DNA of 64,000 nucleotides from an uncultured Pelagibacteraceae bacterium (GTDB lineage Bacteria; Pseudomonadota; Alphaproteobacteria; Pelagibacterales; Pelagibacteraceae), in the NCBI GenBank assembly GCA_902572475.1, contig CACGGB010000002.1, positions 23,998-87,997 on the forward strand. Reading direction: 5' to 3'. The notes beneath the pieces were generated by a model, which had not been told where the DNA came from, made no database searches, and saw only the letters and a list, made by a program, of their open reading frames with translations. Position 1 is the first letter of the stretch; the number at the start of each line of letters is the position of its first letter. Both the position numbers and the translations under genes were made by a program. Of the stretch, positions 42,707 through 52,627 are shown in pieces.

Positions 42707-44847
42707 AGAGCTTTTTTCATCTCTAATCTCTTTTTGTGTAACAAAGGCTCTGTATATCCTGACGGTTGGCTCCTTCCTTTAAAAACTAAGTCGCAAGCAG
42801 TTGAAAATGCTAAAGAGTTATCGAAGTCATCAGACATTTTTTTGTAATTTGGATCATTTTTATTTTGTTCATCCACTATTCTTGCCATTTTTTTCATTAT
42901 CTCTAATACTTGATCTTTTTTGCAAATCCCATGATAAAGCCAATTAGAAATATGTTGTGAAGATATCCTTAAAGTAGCTCTATCTTCCATTAAACCAACA
43001 TTATTAATATCAGGAACTTTAGAACAACCTACACCTTGGTCAATCCATCTCACTACATATCCTAGAATACCTTGGGCATTGTTTTCTAATTCACGATTTA
43101 TATCTTCAATAGACCAGTTAGGTCTATCAGCTTTAGGAATTTCTAAAATATTTTCTACCTTGGTTTTAGTCCTAGCTTTTAATTTATTTTGAACATCAAA
43201 AACATTTACTTTGTGATAATGCAGAGAGTGTAAAGTTGCTGCAGTTGGCGAAGGAACCCAAGCGCAATTGGCTCCAGAATTTGGATGACTAATTTTTTGA
43301 TCCATCATATTTGACATTTGATCTGGCATAGCCCACATACCTTTTCCTATTTGTGCTTTTCCGGAAAAACCGCAACTTAAACCAATATCTACATTCCAAT
43401 CTTCATAACTGTTAAGCCAAATAGATTTTTTCATTTCTCCTTTAAAAATCATTGGCCCAGCTTCAAAAGATGTATGCATCTCATCACCTGTGCGATCTAA
43501 AAATCCGGTATTAATAAATACAATTCTATCTTTTACTTGCCTGATACATTCTTTCAAATTAACCGTTGTTCTTCTCTCCTCGTCCATTATTCCGACTTTA
43601 ATTGAATATTTTTCCATACCTAAAACTGTTTCCACTTTTTCAAATAAGGTATTTGTAAATGAAACTTCCTCAGGTCCGTGCATTTTTGGTTTAACAATAT
43701 AAACTGAGCCAGCTCTTGAGTTCTGTTTACTTTTAAAATCATGCAATGCACAAAGACTTGATATAAATCCGTCTAAAATACCTTCTGGTATCTCAGAGCC
43801 ATCTTCTAAAATTATTGAAGGATTAGTCATTAAATGACCCACGTTTCTGTTCAAAAGCAAAGATCTACCATGAAGAGTAATTTTTTTTCCATCTTTTGAA
43901 ATATACTCTCTATCAGGATTTAATTTTCTCACAAATTTTTTGCCATTTTTTTCCATGTTAGCTTTTAGATCGCCTTTCATTAATCCAAGCCAATTTCTAT
44001 AACAATGAACTTTATCTTGGGCGTCAACAGCAGCTACAGAGTCTTCATTGTCAATGATAGTTGAAAGTGCTGACTCAACAATAATGTCAGATATAAATGC
44101 TTTGTCATTTTTTCCAACTATCGAGTTAGAGTCGATTTTTATTTCAATATGGAGATTATTATTTTTAATTAAAATAGAACTTGGATTATCTTTGTCCCCA
44201 TTAAAACCTACAAACTGATCAGTATTTTTAAGCTGAAATTTTTCAGAACCACTGAAAAAAAATAAAGAGTTTTTTTCAATAAATATTTTTGAAATTTCTT
44301 TCCAGTCTATTTTTTCTAAGGGCGCTATCTCATTAAGAAAATTTCTCACATAATCTACGACTTTGTTTGCTCTTTCCGAGTTATAATCTTTGAACTTTTT
44401 ACCAGGTATAACATCCGTTCCATACAAAGCATCATACAAGCTGCCCCATCTTGCATTTGCAGCATTCAAAGCATATCTAGCGTTGTCGACAGGTACCACA
44501 AGTTGAGGACCAGCTACAGAAGATATCTCATAATCAACATTTTTTGTTTTTATTTTGAAATCATCACTTTCTCGTACAAGATAATTTATACTTTTTAAAA
44601 ACTCTACATATTGTACTTTATCAAAATCTTTACCTTTATTAGAAACATGCCAGTCATCAATTTTTTTTTGGACAGTTTCCCTTTTTTTAATTAATGCTTT
44701 GTTGATTGGTGTTAGTTCATGAACAACTTTTGAAAATTTGCTCCAGAAATCTTCAGATACAACACCGGTTCCAGGAATTGCCTCATTATTTACAAATTCA
44801 AACAAAGTTGAACTGATTTTAAGCCCATTTTTCTCTACAAAATTCAT
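42703..44847 (-). CDS. glcB: Malate synthase G
   Basis: Condenses glyoxylate with acetyl-CoA to malate, 714 aa, G-isoform. Recognisable stretches: [18 protein letters not shown] (catalytic Arg/Glu region), [22 protein letters not shown]-like [12 protein letters not shown], and [18 protein letters not shown]. In cultured SAR11, glcB has been reported under a glycine riboswitch; here only 59 bases of A/T-rich promoter separate it from accA, with no room for that element. Confidence 0.97.
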   Translation of the reverse strand: MNFVEKNGLKISSTLFEFVNNEAIPGTGVVSEDFWSKFSKVVHELTPINKALIKKRETVQKKIDDWHVSNKGKDFDKVQYVEFLKSINYLVRESDDFKIKTKNVDYEISSVAGPQLVVPVDNARYALNAANARWGSLYDALYGTDVIPGKKFKDYNSERANKVVDYVRNFLNEIAPLEKIDWKEISKIFIEKNSLFFFSGSEKFQLKNTDQFVGFNGDKDNPSSILIKNNNLHIEIKIDSNSIVGKNDKAFISDIIVESALSTIIDNEDSVAAVDAQDKVHCYRNWLGLMKGDLKANMEKNGKKFVRKLNPDREYISKDGKKITLHGRSLLLNRNVGHLMTNPSIILEDGSEIPEGILDGFISSLCALHDFKSKQNSRAGSVYIVKPKMHGPEEVSFTNTLFEKVETVLGMEKYSIKVGIMDEERRTTVNLKECIRQVKDRIVFINTGFLDRTGDEMHTSFEAGPMIFKGEMKKSIWLNSYEDWNVDIGLSCGFSGKAQIGKGMWAMPDQMSNMMDQKISHPNSGANCAWVPSPTAATLHSLHYHKVNVFDVQNKLKARTKTKVENILEIPKADRPNWSIEDINRELENNAQGILGYVVRWIDQGVGCSKVPDINNVGLMEDRATLRISSQHISNWLYHGICKKDQVLEIMKKMARIVDEQNKNDPNYKKMSDDFDNSLAFSTACDLVFKGRSQPSGYTEPLLHKKRLEMKKAL

Positions 44848-44906
44848 ATCGGCCGATCTTTACATTATATTATAATATAATAATAGTATTATAATTGTAT
44901 CGATTC
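44848..44906. promoter_or_regulatory. Shared divergent promoter of glcB and accA
   Basis: Pure A/T block with -10 boxes on both strands: plus TATAAT at 44871-44876, 44876-44881 and 44890-44895; minus TATAAT at 44869-44864. A palindrome ATCGGCCGAT (44848-44857 region) touches the glcB start codon. Confidence 0.5.
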
Positions 44907-46013
44907 ATGAAAAATTATTTAGATTTTGAAAAAGAAATTAAAGCTCTAGAACAAGAAGTTGATGGATTAAAAAGCCCTTTTGGCTCAGAAGGCATCTCAG
45001 AGGTAGATACGAATAAAATAAGAACTACCCAACAAGAAATTAATGAAAAACTAGAAGAAATTTATTCTAACTTAAATAGTTGGCAAAGAACTCAAGTTGC
45101 AAGACACGAAGATCGTCCAAAAGCAAATTTTTACATAAAAAAAATATTTACACAGTTCACTTTACTTTCTGGAGACAGATATTTTGGTGATGATAAGTCT
45201 GTTATAGCTGGATTTGGTTTGATTGATAACAAATCAGTATTAATTATTGGACAAGAAAAAGGTGAAGATCTAAACAGCAGGATAGAAAGAAATTTTGGGA
45301 TGATGCGACCTGAGGGTTATAGAAAATGTATTAGGCTTATGAAACTCGCTGATAGATTTCAGATACCAGTTATAAGTTTTATAGATACTCCAGGAGCTTA
45401 CCCAGGAATAGGTGCAGAACAAAGAGGCCAAGCTTCAGCCATTGCTAATTCAATAGAATGTTGCATGTCTTTGACTGTACCAAATATTTCAATAATTATT
45501 GGTGAAGGAGGCTCAGGAGGTGCAATAGCTTTAGCATCTTCAAACAAAGTTATAATGTTAGAGAATTCTATCTATTCAGTAATATCACCAGAGGGATGTG
45601 CATCAATTCTTTGGAGGGATCCTAGTAAATCTCTTCAAGCTGCTGAAGCTATGAAGTTAACCGCAAAAGATTTATTAAAATTAAAAATAATTGATGAGGT
45701 TATACCTGAACCTTTAGGAGGTGCTCATAGAGATCCTGAATCAATCGCAGCTGATATAAAGCATTCAATAATCAAGAATTTAAAAAACTTTGAAAATTAT
45801 AGTAAAGATCAAATCTATGATCATAGGAAATCAAAATTTCTTCAAATTGGACGGACACAAGGATTTAGTGGATCATCTAATCTAAAAGATGGAGAATTAA
45901 GTTATACCGAGTCAGGAATAACAAAACTAAAAACTCATATAGAGAAAAATAAATTAATATATGGAGGATTAGTTTTAGTTGGAATTGCAACCTTAATAGC
46001 TGTTTTATCCTAA
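44907..46013 (+). CDS. accA: Acetyl-CoA carboxylase carboxyltransferase subunit alpha with C-terminal membrane segment
   Basis: 368 aa from the ATG at 44907 (a TTG at 44895 is upstream). The first ~315 residues are standard AccA: LDFEKEIKALEQEV, MMRPEGYRKCIRLMKLADRF, SFIDTPGAYPGIGAEQRGQA and GEGGSGGAIALAS. About 50 residues are added beyond the usual end, finishing in a hydrophobic helix LIYGGLVLVGIATLIAVLS at the very C-terminus, which looks like a tail anchor. Pairs with AccD (1-835). Confidence 0.95.
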   Translation: MKNYLDFEKEIKALEQEVDGLKSPFGSEGISEVDTNKIRTTQQEINEKLEEIYSNLNSWQRTQVARHEDRPKANFYIKKIFTQFTLLSGDRYFGDDKSVIAGFGLIDNKSVLIIGQEKGEDLNSRIERNFGMMRPEGYRKCIRLMKLADRFQIPVISFIDTPGAYPGIGAEQRGQASAIANSIECCMSLTVPNISIIIGEGGSGGAIALASSNKVIMLENSIYSVISPEGCASILWRDPSKSLQAAEAMKLTAKDLLKLKIIDEVIPEPLGGAHRDPESIAADIKHSIIKNLKNFENYSKDQIYDHRKSKFLQIGRTQGFSGSSNLKDGELSYTESGITKLKTHIEKNKLIYGGLVLVGIATLIAVLS

Positions 46014-46058
46014 TACTGTTGTAAAAAAGCAATTGCGTCAAATAATGCTAATCAACTA

Positions 46059-46146
46059 TTGACTTTTGTTAAGCAAATCTATTTAAGGTTGGTCAAGACT
46101 AACTTTTAGTTAGTTAAAGTTAATAATAATAAGGAAACAAGTAAAT
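46059..46146 (+). promoter_or_regulatory. Promoter and structured leader of the cold-shock gene
   Basis: TTGACT at 46059-46064 with a plausible TATTTA at 46080-46085. The leader can form competing hairpins: GTTGGTC-AA-GACTAAC, CTAAC-TTTTA-GTTAG and AACTTT...AAAGTT. Ribosome site AAGGAAA before the ATG at 46147. Alternative leader folding is typical of cold-shock mRNAs; function here is inference. Confidence 0.4.
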
Positions 46147-46359
46147 ATGAGTACACTAAAAGGTAAAGTAAAGTGGTTCAATGGTACTAAAGGATATGGT
46201 TTCATTGAAAGAGAAGACAAAGAAAAAGACGTGTTCGTCCATTCTTCTGCAGTTAGAGAAGCTGGTTTAAAGTATTTAAACGAGGGTGATGAGTTAACGT
46301 TTGAAGTGGAGAGCACAGAAAAAGGTCCTTCAGCAGTAAAACTGCAGAAAACATCTTAA
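46147..46359 (+). CDS. cspA: Cold-shock domain protein
   Basis: 70 aa single cold-shock domain. RNP1 KGYGFIERE and RNP2 DVFVHSSAV are present, starting with [19 protein letters not shown] chaperone/antiterminator. GC content and codon use are typical of a highly expressed gene. Confidence 0.95.
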   Translation: MSTLKGKVKWFNGTKGYGFIEREDKEKDVFVHSSAVREAGLKYLNEGDELTFEVESTEKGPSAVKLQKTS

Positions 46360-46602
46360 TCTAAATTTCCAAAAATCACTGATTATCGGGACATTAATTC
46401 TAGCCTTAAACTATTTTTATTGTCCCGCTAATTTCATCTTGAAAAAGTCACAATTATTTTCTACATAGAGATTATGATTATAGAAAAAAGAATCACTTCA
46501 ACATTTAGAGCACATTCTCACAGAATGCATGCTAGGCTATTGCTTAGCTTATAATCAAAAATATATAAATTTAACCAAAATTAAGATAAAAATAAAAGGG
46601 AT
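46360..46602 (+). other. Intergenic region with hairpin and candidate structured RNA
   Basis: 243 bases without a supported ORF. First, CGGGACA (46387-46393) pairs with TGTCCCG (46421-46427) across a 27-base loop, a possible end structure for the csp message. Then an 81-base element, listed separately, and an A/T-rich stretch that should hold the tRNA-His promoter. Confidence 0.5.
46476..46556 (+). ncRNA. Candidate structured RNA (three-way junction)
   Basis: P1: GATTATAG (46476-46483) with TTATAATC (46549-46556), last pair G-U. P2: CATTCT-CAC-AGAATG (46513-46527). P3: GCTAGGC-TATT-GCTTAGC (46531-46548), one G-U. P3 stacks directly on P1. No family is recognised and the fold has not been computed; it could also be chance in A/T-rich DNA. 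Confidence 0.4.
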
Positions 46603-46679
46603 GCAGCAGTAGCTCAGTTGGTTAGAGCACTAGTTTGTGGAACTAGGGGTCGGTGGTTCGAATCCACCCTGCTGTACCA
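46603..46679 (+). tRNA. trnH: tRNA-His (GTG), CCA encoded
   Basis: Cloverleaf: acceptor GCAGCAG / CTGCTGT (first pair G-U), D arm GCTCAGTTGGTTAGAGC, anticodon arm CTAGT-TTGTGGA-ACTAG with anticodon GTG (46637-46639), T arm GGTGG-TTCGAAT-CCACC, discriminator A (46676), CCA 46677-46679. The base before the acceptor is T, so the usual extra G-1 is not encoded and position 73 is A rather than C, the known alphaproteobacterial variant. Confidence 0.95.
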
Positions 46680-46683
46680 AAAA

Positions 46684-48030
46684 ATGACAAAAGAAAAAAA
46701 GAACAAACCTTCTAAAGATCTTCCATTAGGGTTTGTAGACAGACAAGAAAAAGAATTACTCGTACGTGATTTTATAATTTCTAATATTAAAGAAGTTATG
46801 ATCAAGTATGGTTTTCAATATCTTGAAACTCCAAGTTTTGAGTATTCGGATAGTATTGGAAAATTTTTACCAGATAAAGAAAGACCAGATGAAGGCGTTT
46901 TTTCGTTTAAAGATGAGAACAAGTGGCTTTCCTTAAGATACGATCTTACAGCACCTCTGGCCAGGTACGTCGCAAAAAATTATTTAGAAATTCCTAAACC
47001 ATTTAAAAGATATCAACTTGGCACTGTTTGGAGAAATGAAAAGCCGGGACCTGGTAGGTTTAGAGAATTCTTACAATTCGATGCAGATTATGTTGGAACA
47101 AAAAGTTTACAAGCAGATGCCGAATTGTGTGTCATGATTTCAGAAATCCTAGAAAAATGCGGTCTTATGAAGTCAGAGTATACAATCAAAATCTCATCAA
47201 GAAAAATCACTGAAGAATTATTTAAAAAGTTAAATATAAGCGACAGTCAACAAAAGCTTACTGCCCTTAGAGCCCTTGATAAAATCGATAGACTTGGTTG
47301 GGATGGTGTAAAAGAATTATTAGGTAAGGGAAGAAAAGATAAATCAGGTGATTTCACAAAAGGAGCAAATTTAAAGCTTGAGGATATTAAAACAATAGAG
47401 GAAACACTTAAGAAAAATTCACCTGAAACAGAGGATTTAGTTGAGATATTGAAAACTTTTAAGGATTATAATTTTAATAATTTTGAATTCGACCCAACAA
47501 TTATTCGAGGATTAGAGTATTACACAGGTGCAATTTTTGAAGTGAATTTAAAATTTGATGTAACAAATAACAAAGGGCAAGTGATTCAATTTGGATCCAT
47601 AGGAGGCGGTGGAAGATATGATAATTTGGTAAATAATTTTGGTAATTATGATGCTCCCGCTACAGGGATATCAATTGGTTTAGATCGTTTAGTTTATGCT
47701 TTGATGCAAAAAAAAGAATTCAAAGTAAAACAATCTAAACCAGTCGTAATTTGTGTTTTCGATAAAAATTTGATGAAAGATTATATCAATGTGCAAACGA
47801 TATTAAGAAAAGCTGGTGTTAGCACTGAAATTTATCCTGGAGAAAGTAAATTGAAAAAACAAATGGAGTATGCAGATAAAATAAAATCTCCAGCAGTTAT
47901 TTTATACGGTGAGAATGAAATGAAATCAGGTAAGTTGATTCTAAGGAACCTAAGCTCAGGTGAAGAAAAATTAATTGAAATTAGAGAAATAGTTAATGAA
48001 ATCAAAAAAATTATCAGAAGTAATAATTAA
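46684..48030 (+). CDS. hisS: Histidyl-tRNA synthetase
   Basis: 448 aa from the ATG at 46684, 4 bases after the tRNA CCA; the longer open frame to 46618 runs through the tRNA gene and is rejected. Class II motifs: motif 2 RNEKPGPGRFREFLQFDAD, histidine-site ATP/His loops RGLEYYTGAIFE and GGGRYDNLV, motif 3 GISIGLDRL. The sequence is of the divergent alphaproteobacterial type known to have co-evolved with tRNA-His lacking G-1. Overlaps hisZ by 35 bases. Confidence 0.95.
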   Translation: MTKEKKNKPSKDLPLGFVDRQEKELLVRDFIISNIKEVMIKYGFQYLETPSFEYSDSIGKFLPDKERPDEGVFSFKDENKWLSLRYDLTAPLARYVAKNYLEIPKPFKRYQLGTVWRNEKPGPGRFREFLQFDADYVGTKSLQADAELCVMISEILEKCGLMKSEYTIKISSRKITEELFKKLNISDSQQKLTALRALDKIDRLGWDGVKELLGKGRKDKSGDFTKGANLKLEDIKTIEETLKKNSPETEDLVEILKTFKDYNFNNFEFDPTIIRGLEYYTGAIFEVNLKFDVTNNKGQVIQFGSIGGGGRYDNLVNNFGNYDAPATGISIGLDRLVYALMQKKEFKVKQSKPVVICVFDKNLMKDYINVQTILRKAGVSTEIYPGESKLKKQMEYADKIKSPAVILYGENEMKSGKLILRNLSSGEEKLIEIREIVNEIKKIIRSNN

Positions 48031-49033
48031 AACTTTTAAGAGCAATGGATTTGTTTTATCTGAGCCTGATGTTCTTTTAGACTCAGATTATATTATAGAA
48101 AGATCTGGAGAAAAATTTAGAAGTTCAATTCTTACTTTTGATAAAGAAGATGGAAAAACGATGTGCCTAAGACCAGACTTAACAGTTGCATCATGTATAA
48201 GTTATTTACAAAATAAATCCGACTCAAAAATCTATTACTCTGGTCAAGCTTATAGAAAAACAAGTGGTAAAGGAGCAAACTTTATTAATGATCAATTAGG
48301 TATCGAAATTCTAGGTTCAAAAAACCTGATTAAAGATGATTTTAAAGTTATCAGTACAATTTTAAGTTCAGCAAAAAAAATTAAAATGAAAAAAATTAAA
48401 ATTAAAGTAGGCGATATAAGTTTATTTAAAAGCCTGATAAATTCTCTTGAGATGCCAGAAAGATGGAAGCTAAGATTAATAAGACACTTTTGGAGACCAA
48501 AATATTTTGAGGAACTTTTAAAGAGATTAGAAAAAAATACAGATATTGATGCAGTAACCTTTGACGCAGATAAAAAAAGATTTTATGAAATGAAAAAATT
48601 TGATCAAGATAAAGTGATTGCTGGAAGATCAATTTCAGAAATTTTAAAAAGATTTGATAAAAAGATTAAAGACCCAAGATCGTTTGTAGATGGAAAAATA
48701 ATTGTAAAAATTATCAAAACTTTCTTAAAAATTAATTGTAAACTTTCAAAGTTAGATGATGAACTATTAAATTTCGCAAAAAAAAACAAACTTAAAGAAA
48801 ATATATTTAAAAATTTTAAATCTATTCAAAACTTAAAAAAACTTAATCAAGATATAAATTACGTTGCAAACTTCGGTAGAGAAGTCGAGTATTATACTGG
48901 AATTGTTTTTGAAGTATTCTCAGGAAAGAAAGAAATTGCTAGGGGAGGTCGCTACGATGATTTACTTAAAAGCCTTGGAGCAAAAAAAAATATACCGGCT
49001 GTTGGAGCTGCAATTAACCTAAAAAATATATGA
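47996..49033 (+). CDS. hisZ: ATP phosphoribosyltransferase regulatory subunit HisZ
   Basis: 345 aa HisRS paralogue without aminoacylation function. It keeps class II-like pieces (CLRPDLTVASCISY, EYYTGIVFEVFSG, ARGGRYDDLL) but not a complete motif 2. HisZ activates the short-form HisG, which follows with an ATGA overlap. The gene begins 35 bases inside hisS, placing the enzyme and its paralogue in tandem. Confidence 0.93.
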   Translation: MKSKKLSEVIIKTFKSNGFVLSEPDVLLDSDYIIERSGEKFRSSILTFDKEDGKTMCLRPDLTVASCISYLQNKSDSKIYYSGQAYRKTSGKGANFINDQLGIEILGSKNLIKDDFKVISTILSSAKKIKMKKIKIKVGDISLFKSLINSLEMPERWKLRLIRHFWRPKYFEELLKRLEKNTDIDAVTFDADKKRFYEMKKFDQDKVIAGRSISEILKRFDKKIKDPRSFVDGKIIVKIIKTFLKINCKLSKLDDELLNFAKKNKLKENIFKNFKSIQNLKKLNQDINYVANFGREVEYYTGIVFEVFSGKKEIARGGRYDDLLKSLGAKKNIPAVGAAINLKNI

Positions 49034-49707
49034 AAGATATAATTACTATAGGTTTGCCAAGTAAAGGGCGATTGAAAGAAAAATCAATATCATTTTTTAA
49101 TGATAATGGGTTGAAAATTATACAAAGTGAAAAAGAAAGAAATTATTTTGGTACTATCGAAAATAAACTTTACGTTAAAATTATATTTCTACACGCTAAA
49201 GAAATTATTCAAAGATTAGGAGATGGAACTTTGGATATTGGAGTATCTGGTCTAGATCTCTTAAAAGAGTCAGAAAAAAATTTACAAAGTAAAATTAATA
49301 TCCAAAAAAAACTTGATTATGGAAACGCAAACCTAGTTATTGCTGTGCCGGATGATTGGATAGATGTACAGACAATTGCTGATCTTGAAGAGGTGTCATT
49401 TGACATTAGATCTAAAAGAAATTTTAGATTGAGAGTAGCGACTAAATATCCAAATTTGACTAATGATTTTTTAATATCTAAAGGAGTTACCCAATATAAA
49501 TTGATACCTAGTCTCGGTGCTACAGAAACATATCCTTTTATAGGATCTTCAGAAATAATTACTGATATTACATCTACAGGGAAAACTTTGGCTGATAACA
49601 ATCTAAGAGTTCTTAAAGATGGATTGATACTTAACTCTAGAGCATGTTTATTTATTGCAAAAAAAAAGGCTGCAAAACTGCAGCCTTTTTTAAAATCTTT
49701 TGTTTAG
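49030..49707 (+). CDS. hisG: ATP phosphoribosyltransferase catalytic subunit (short form)
   Basis: First step of histidine synthesis, 225 aa, short HisG lacking the C-terminal regulatory domain and so dependent on HisZ. ITIGLPSKGRLKEKSISFF at the N-terminus, LDIGVSGLDLL, and the PRPP loop ITDITSTGKTLADNNL. The last codons (AKKKAAKLQPF) are built from a terminator hairpin. Ends 6 bases from convergent groEL. Confidence 0.95.
   Translation: MKDIITIGLPSKGRLKEKSISFFNDNGLKIIQSEKERNYFGTIENKLYVKIIFLHAKEIIQRLGDGTLDIGVSGLDLLKESEKNLQSKINIQKKLDYGNANLVIAVPDDWIDVQTIADLEEVSFDIRSKRNFRLRVATKYPNLTNDFLISKGVTQYKLIPSLGATETYPFIGSSEIITDITSTGKTLADNNLRVLKDGLILNSRACLFIAKKKAAKLQPFLKSFV
49659..49692. terminator. Bidirectional terminator inside the hisG 3' end
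   Basis: GGCTGCA (49668-49674), AAAC loop, TGCAGCC (49679-49685), flanked by an A run (49659-49667) and a T run (49686-49691). Minus-strand reading gives a T9 tail, suiting groEL, whose stop is at 49714; plus-strand reading lies 16 bases before the hisG stop. Confidence 0.8.
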
Positions 49708-49713
49708 GTGAAA

Positions 49714-51381
<1,668 letters not shown>

Positions 51382-51390
51382 CTATAAAGT

Positions 51391-51687
51391 TTATTTTTTA
51401 CTTTTTGAAATTCCCATTATGTCTGACTCTTTCATAATGCTGTACTCTTTACCGTCAATTTTGACTTCAGTTCCAGACCATTTTCCGAAAAGAACTATAT
51501 CTCCAACTTTAACGTCCATTGCGGAAATTTTTCCATTTTCATTTTTAGCTCCAGGACCTACAGCAACAACTTCACCTTCCTGTGGTTTTTCCTTAGCAGT
51601 GTCTGGTATGATAATCCCGCCAGCAGTTTTTTCCTCACTGTCTAGCACTTTAATAAGCACACGATCGTGCAGAGGTCTAAATTTCAT
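51391..51687 (-). CDS. groES: Co-chaperonin GroES
   Basis: 98 aa. [20 protein letters not shown], mobile loop [16 protein letters not shown], and the strand [18 protein letters not shown]. Forms the lid of the GroEL cage. Transcribed first in groESL from the heat-shock-type promoter at 51723-51750. Confidence 0.98.
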   Translation of the reverse strand: MKFRPLHDRVLIKVLDSEEKTAGGIIIPDTAKEKPQEGEVVAVGPGAKNENGKISAMDVKVGDIVLFGKWSGTEVKIDGKEYSIMKESDIMGISKSKK

Positions 51688-51722
51688 ATATATTTTCTCC
51701 TATAAATTTTTATGTAGTGTTG

Positions 51723-51750
51723 ATATGGTATGTTTTAACTATATTTCAAG
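51723..51750 (-). promoter_or_regulatory. Sigma32 (RpoH)-type promoter of groESL
   Basis: On the minus strand CTTGAAA (51750-51744), a 15-base spacer, then CCATAT (51728-51723), about 36 bases before the groES start. This resembles the alphaproteobacterial heat-shock consensus. No CIRCE repeat (TTAGCACTC/GAGTGCTAA) is present. Confidence 0.6.
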
Positions 51751-51819
51751 GGGCAAAATCATTAAAAAAAAACCACTATATACAATATTTGTAAGCATTA
51801 AAAGGAGAGAAATAGTACG

Positions 51820-52626
51820 TTGAAAGAACTAGACCATTTGGCAGCCATATTCGAAAAATATGATACTTTTGTTATAGACCTATGGGGAGTAATGCATAAT
51901 GGAGTTGCTCTTAATCCAAGCGCTATAGAAGCAGTAGACCAATTGAAAAAACACGCAAAAAAAATAGTATTTCTATCTAATGCACCTAGGCCTAGTTCGA
52001 ACGTAATTAATTTTCTGTTAAAAATGAAAATGGATAAAAGATACCTTGAAAATGTAATAACCTCAGGTGAGGCAGCAATGCATGCCATAAACCAAAAAAA
52101 ATTTGGAAAGACGTTTTTTCATCTAGGACCAACCAGAGATACTCCAATATTTGAAAAAGTAAAAGATAATAAAACTGATCTTCAGAGTTGTGATTTTATT
52201 TTATGCACAGGATTATTTGACGAATATGAAAATGACTTGAACTATTATAGAAAAATTTTATTAAAGCATGTTTCAAAAAAATTGATTTGCACTAATCCTG
52301 ATTTAATAGTTCATAGAGGCAGCATTGAAGAACTATGCGCAGGCTCAGTAGCAAAAGTTTTTGAGGATCTCGGAGGTAAAGTGATTTATTTTGGTAAACC
52401 ACATAAGGAAATTTACAATATGTGTTTTGAGTCAAACGAAAAAGTTTTGGCCATCGGTGATAATTTAAGAACAGATATAAAAGGAGCCAATAATTTAAAT
52501 ATAGATTCTATTTTTATAACTGAAGGCGTTCACCGTAAAGAGCTCAACAGTTCCTCTGAGCTCAATAAACTTTTAGGAAAATATAATGTAACAGCAAATT
52601 TTTTTCAAAAAGAATTAAAATGGTAA
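51820..52626 (+). CDS. HAD-superfamily class IIA hydrolase (NagD-like)
   Basis: 268 aa starting at TTG 51820, with AAGGAGA 11 bases upstream. Nucleophile Asp20 in [12 protein letters not shown] (the second Asp of DxD is Trp, as in this alphaproteobacterial subfamily), motif [10 protein letters not shown], cap domain, and motif [17 protein letters not shown]. Small phosphatase of unknown substrate. Upstream of ribF by one base, so FMN or a related phosphoester is a fair guess only. Confidence 0.87.
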   Translation: MKELDHLAAIFEKYDTFVIDLWGVMHNGVALNPSAIEAVDQLKKHAKKIVFLSNAPRPSSNVINFLLKMKMDKRYLENVITSGEAAMHAINQKKFGKTFFHLGPTRDTPIFEKVKDNKTDLQSCDFILCTGLFDEYENDLNYYRKILLKHVSKKLICTNPDLIVHRGSIEELCAGSVAKVFEDLGGKVIYFGKPHKEIYNMCFESNEKVLAIGDNLRTDIKGANNLNIDSIFITEGVHRKELNSSSELNKLLGKYNVTANFFQKELKW

Positions 52627-52627
52627 A

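Noticed and set aside
46618-46683. Upstream extension of hisS
   Set aside because: The stretch is the tRNA-His gene itself; the conserved synthetase sequence begins after the ATG at 46684.
51688-51819. CIRCE/HrcA operator before groES
   Set aside because: No TTAGCACTC/GAGTGCTAA inverted repeat; a CTTGAAA...CCATAT heat-shock promoter explains the region.
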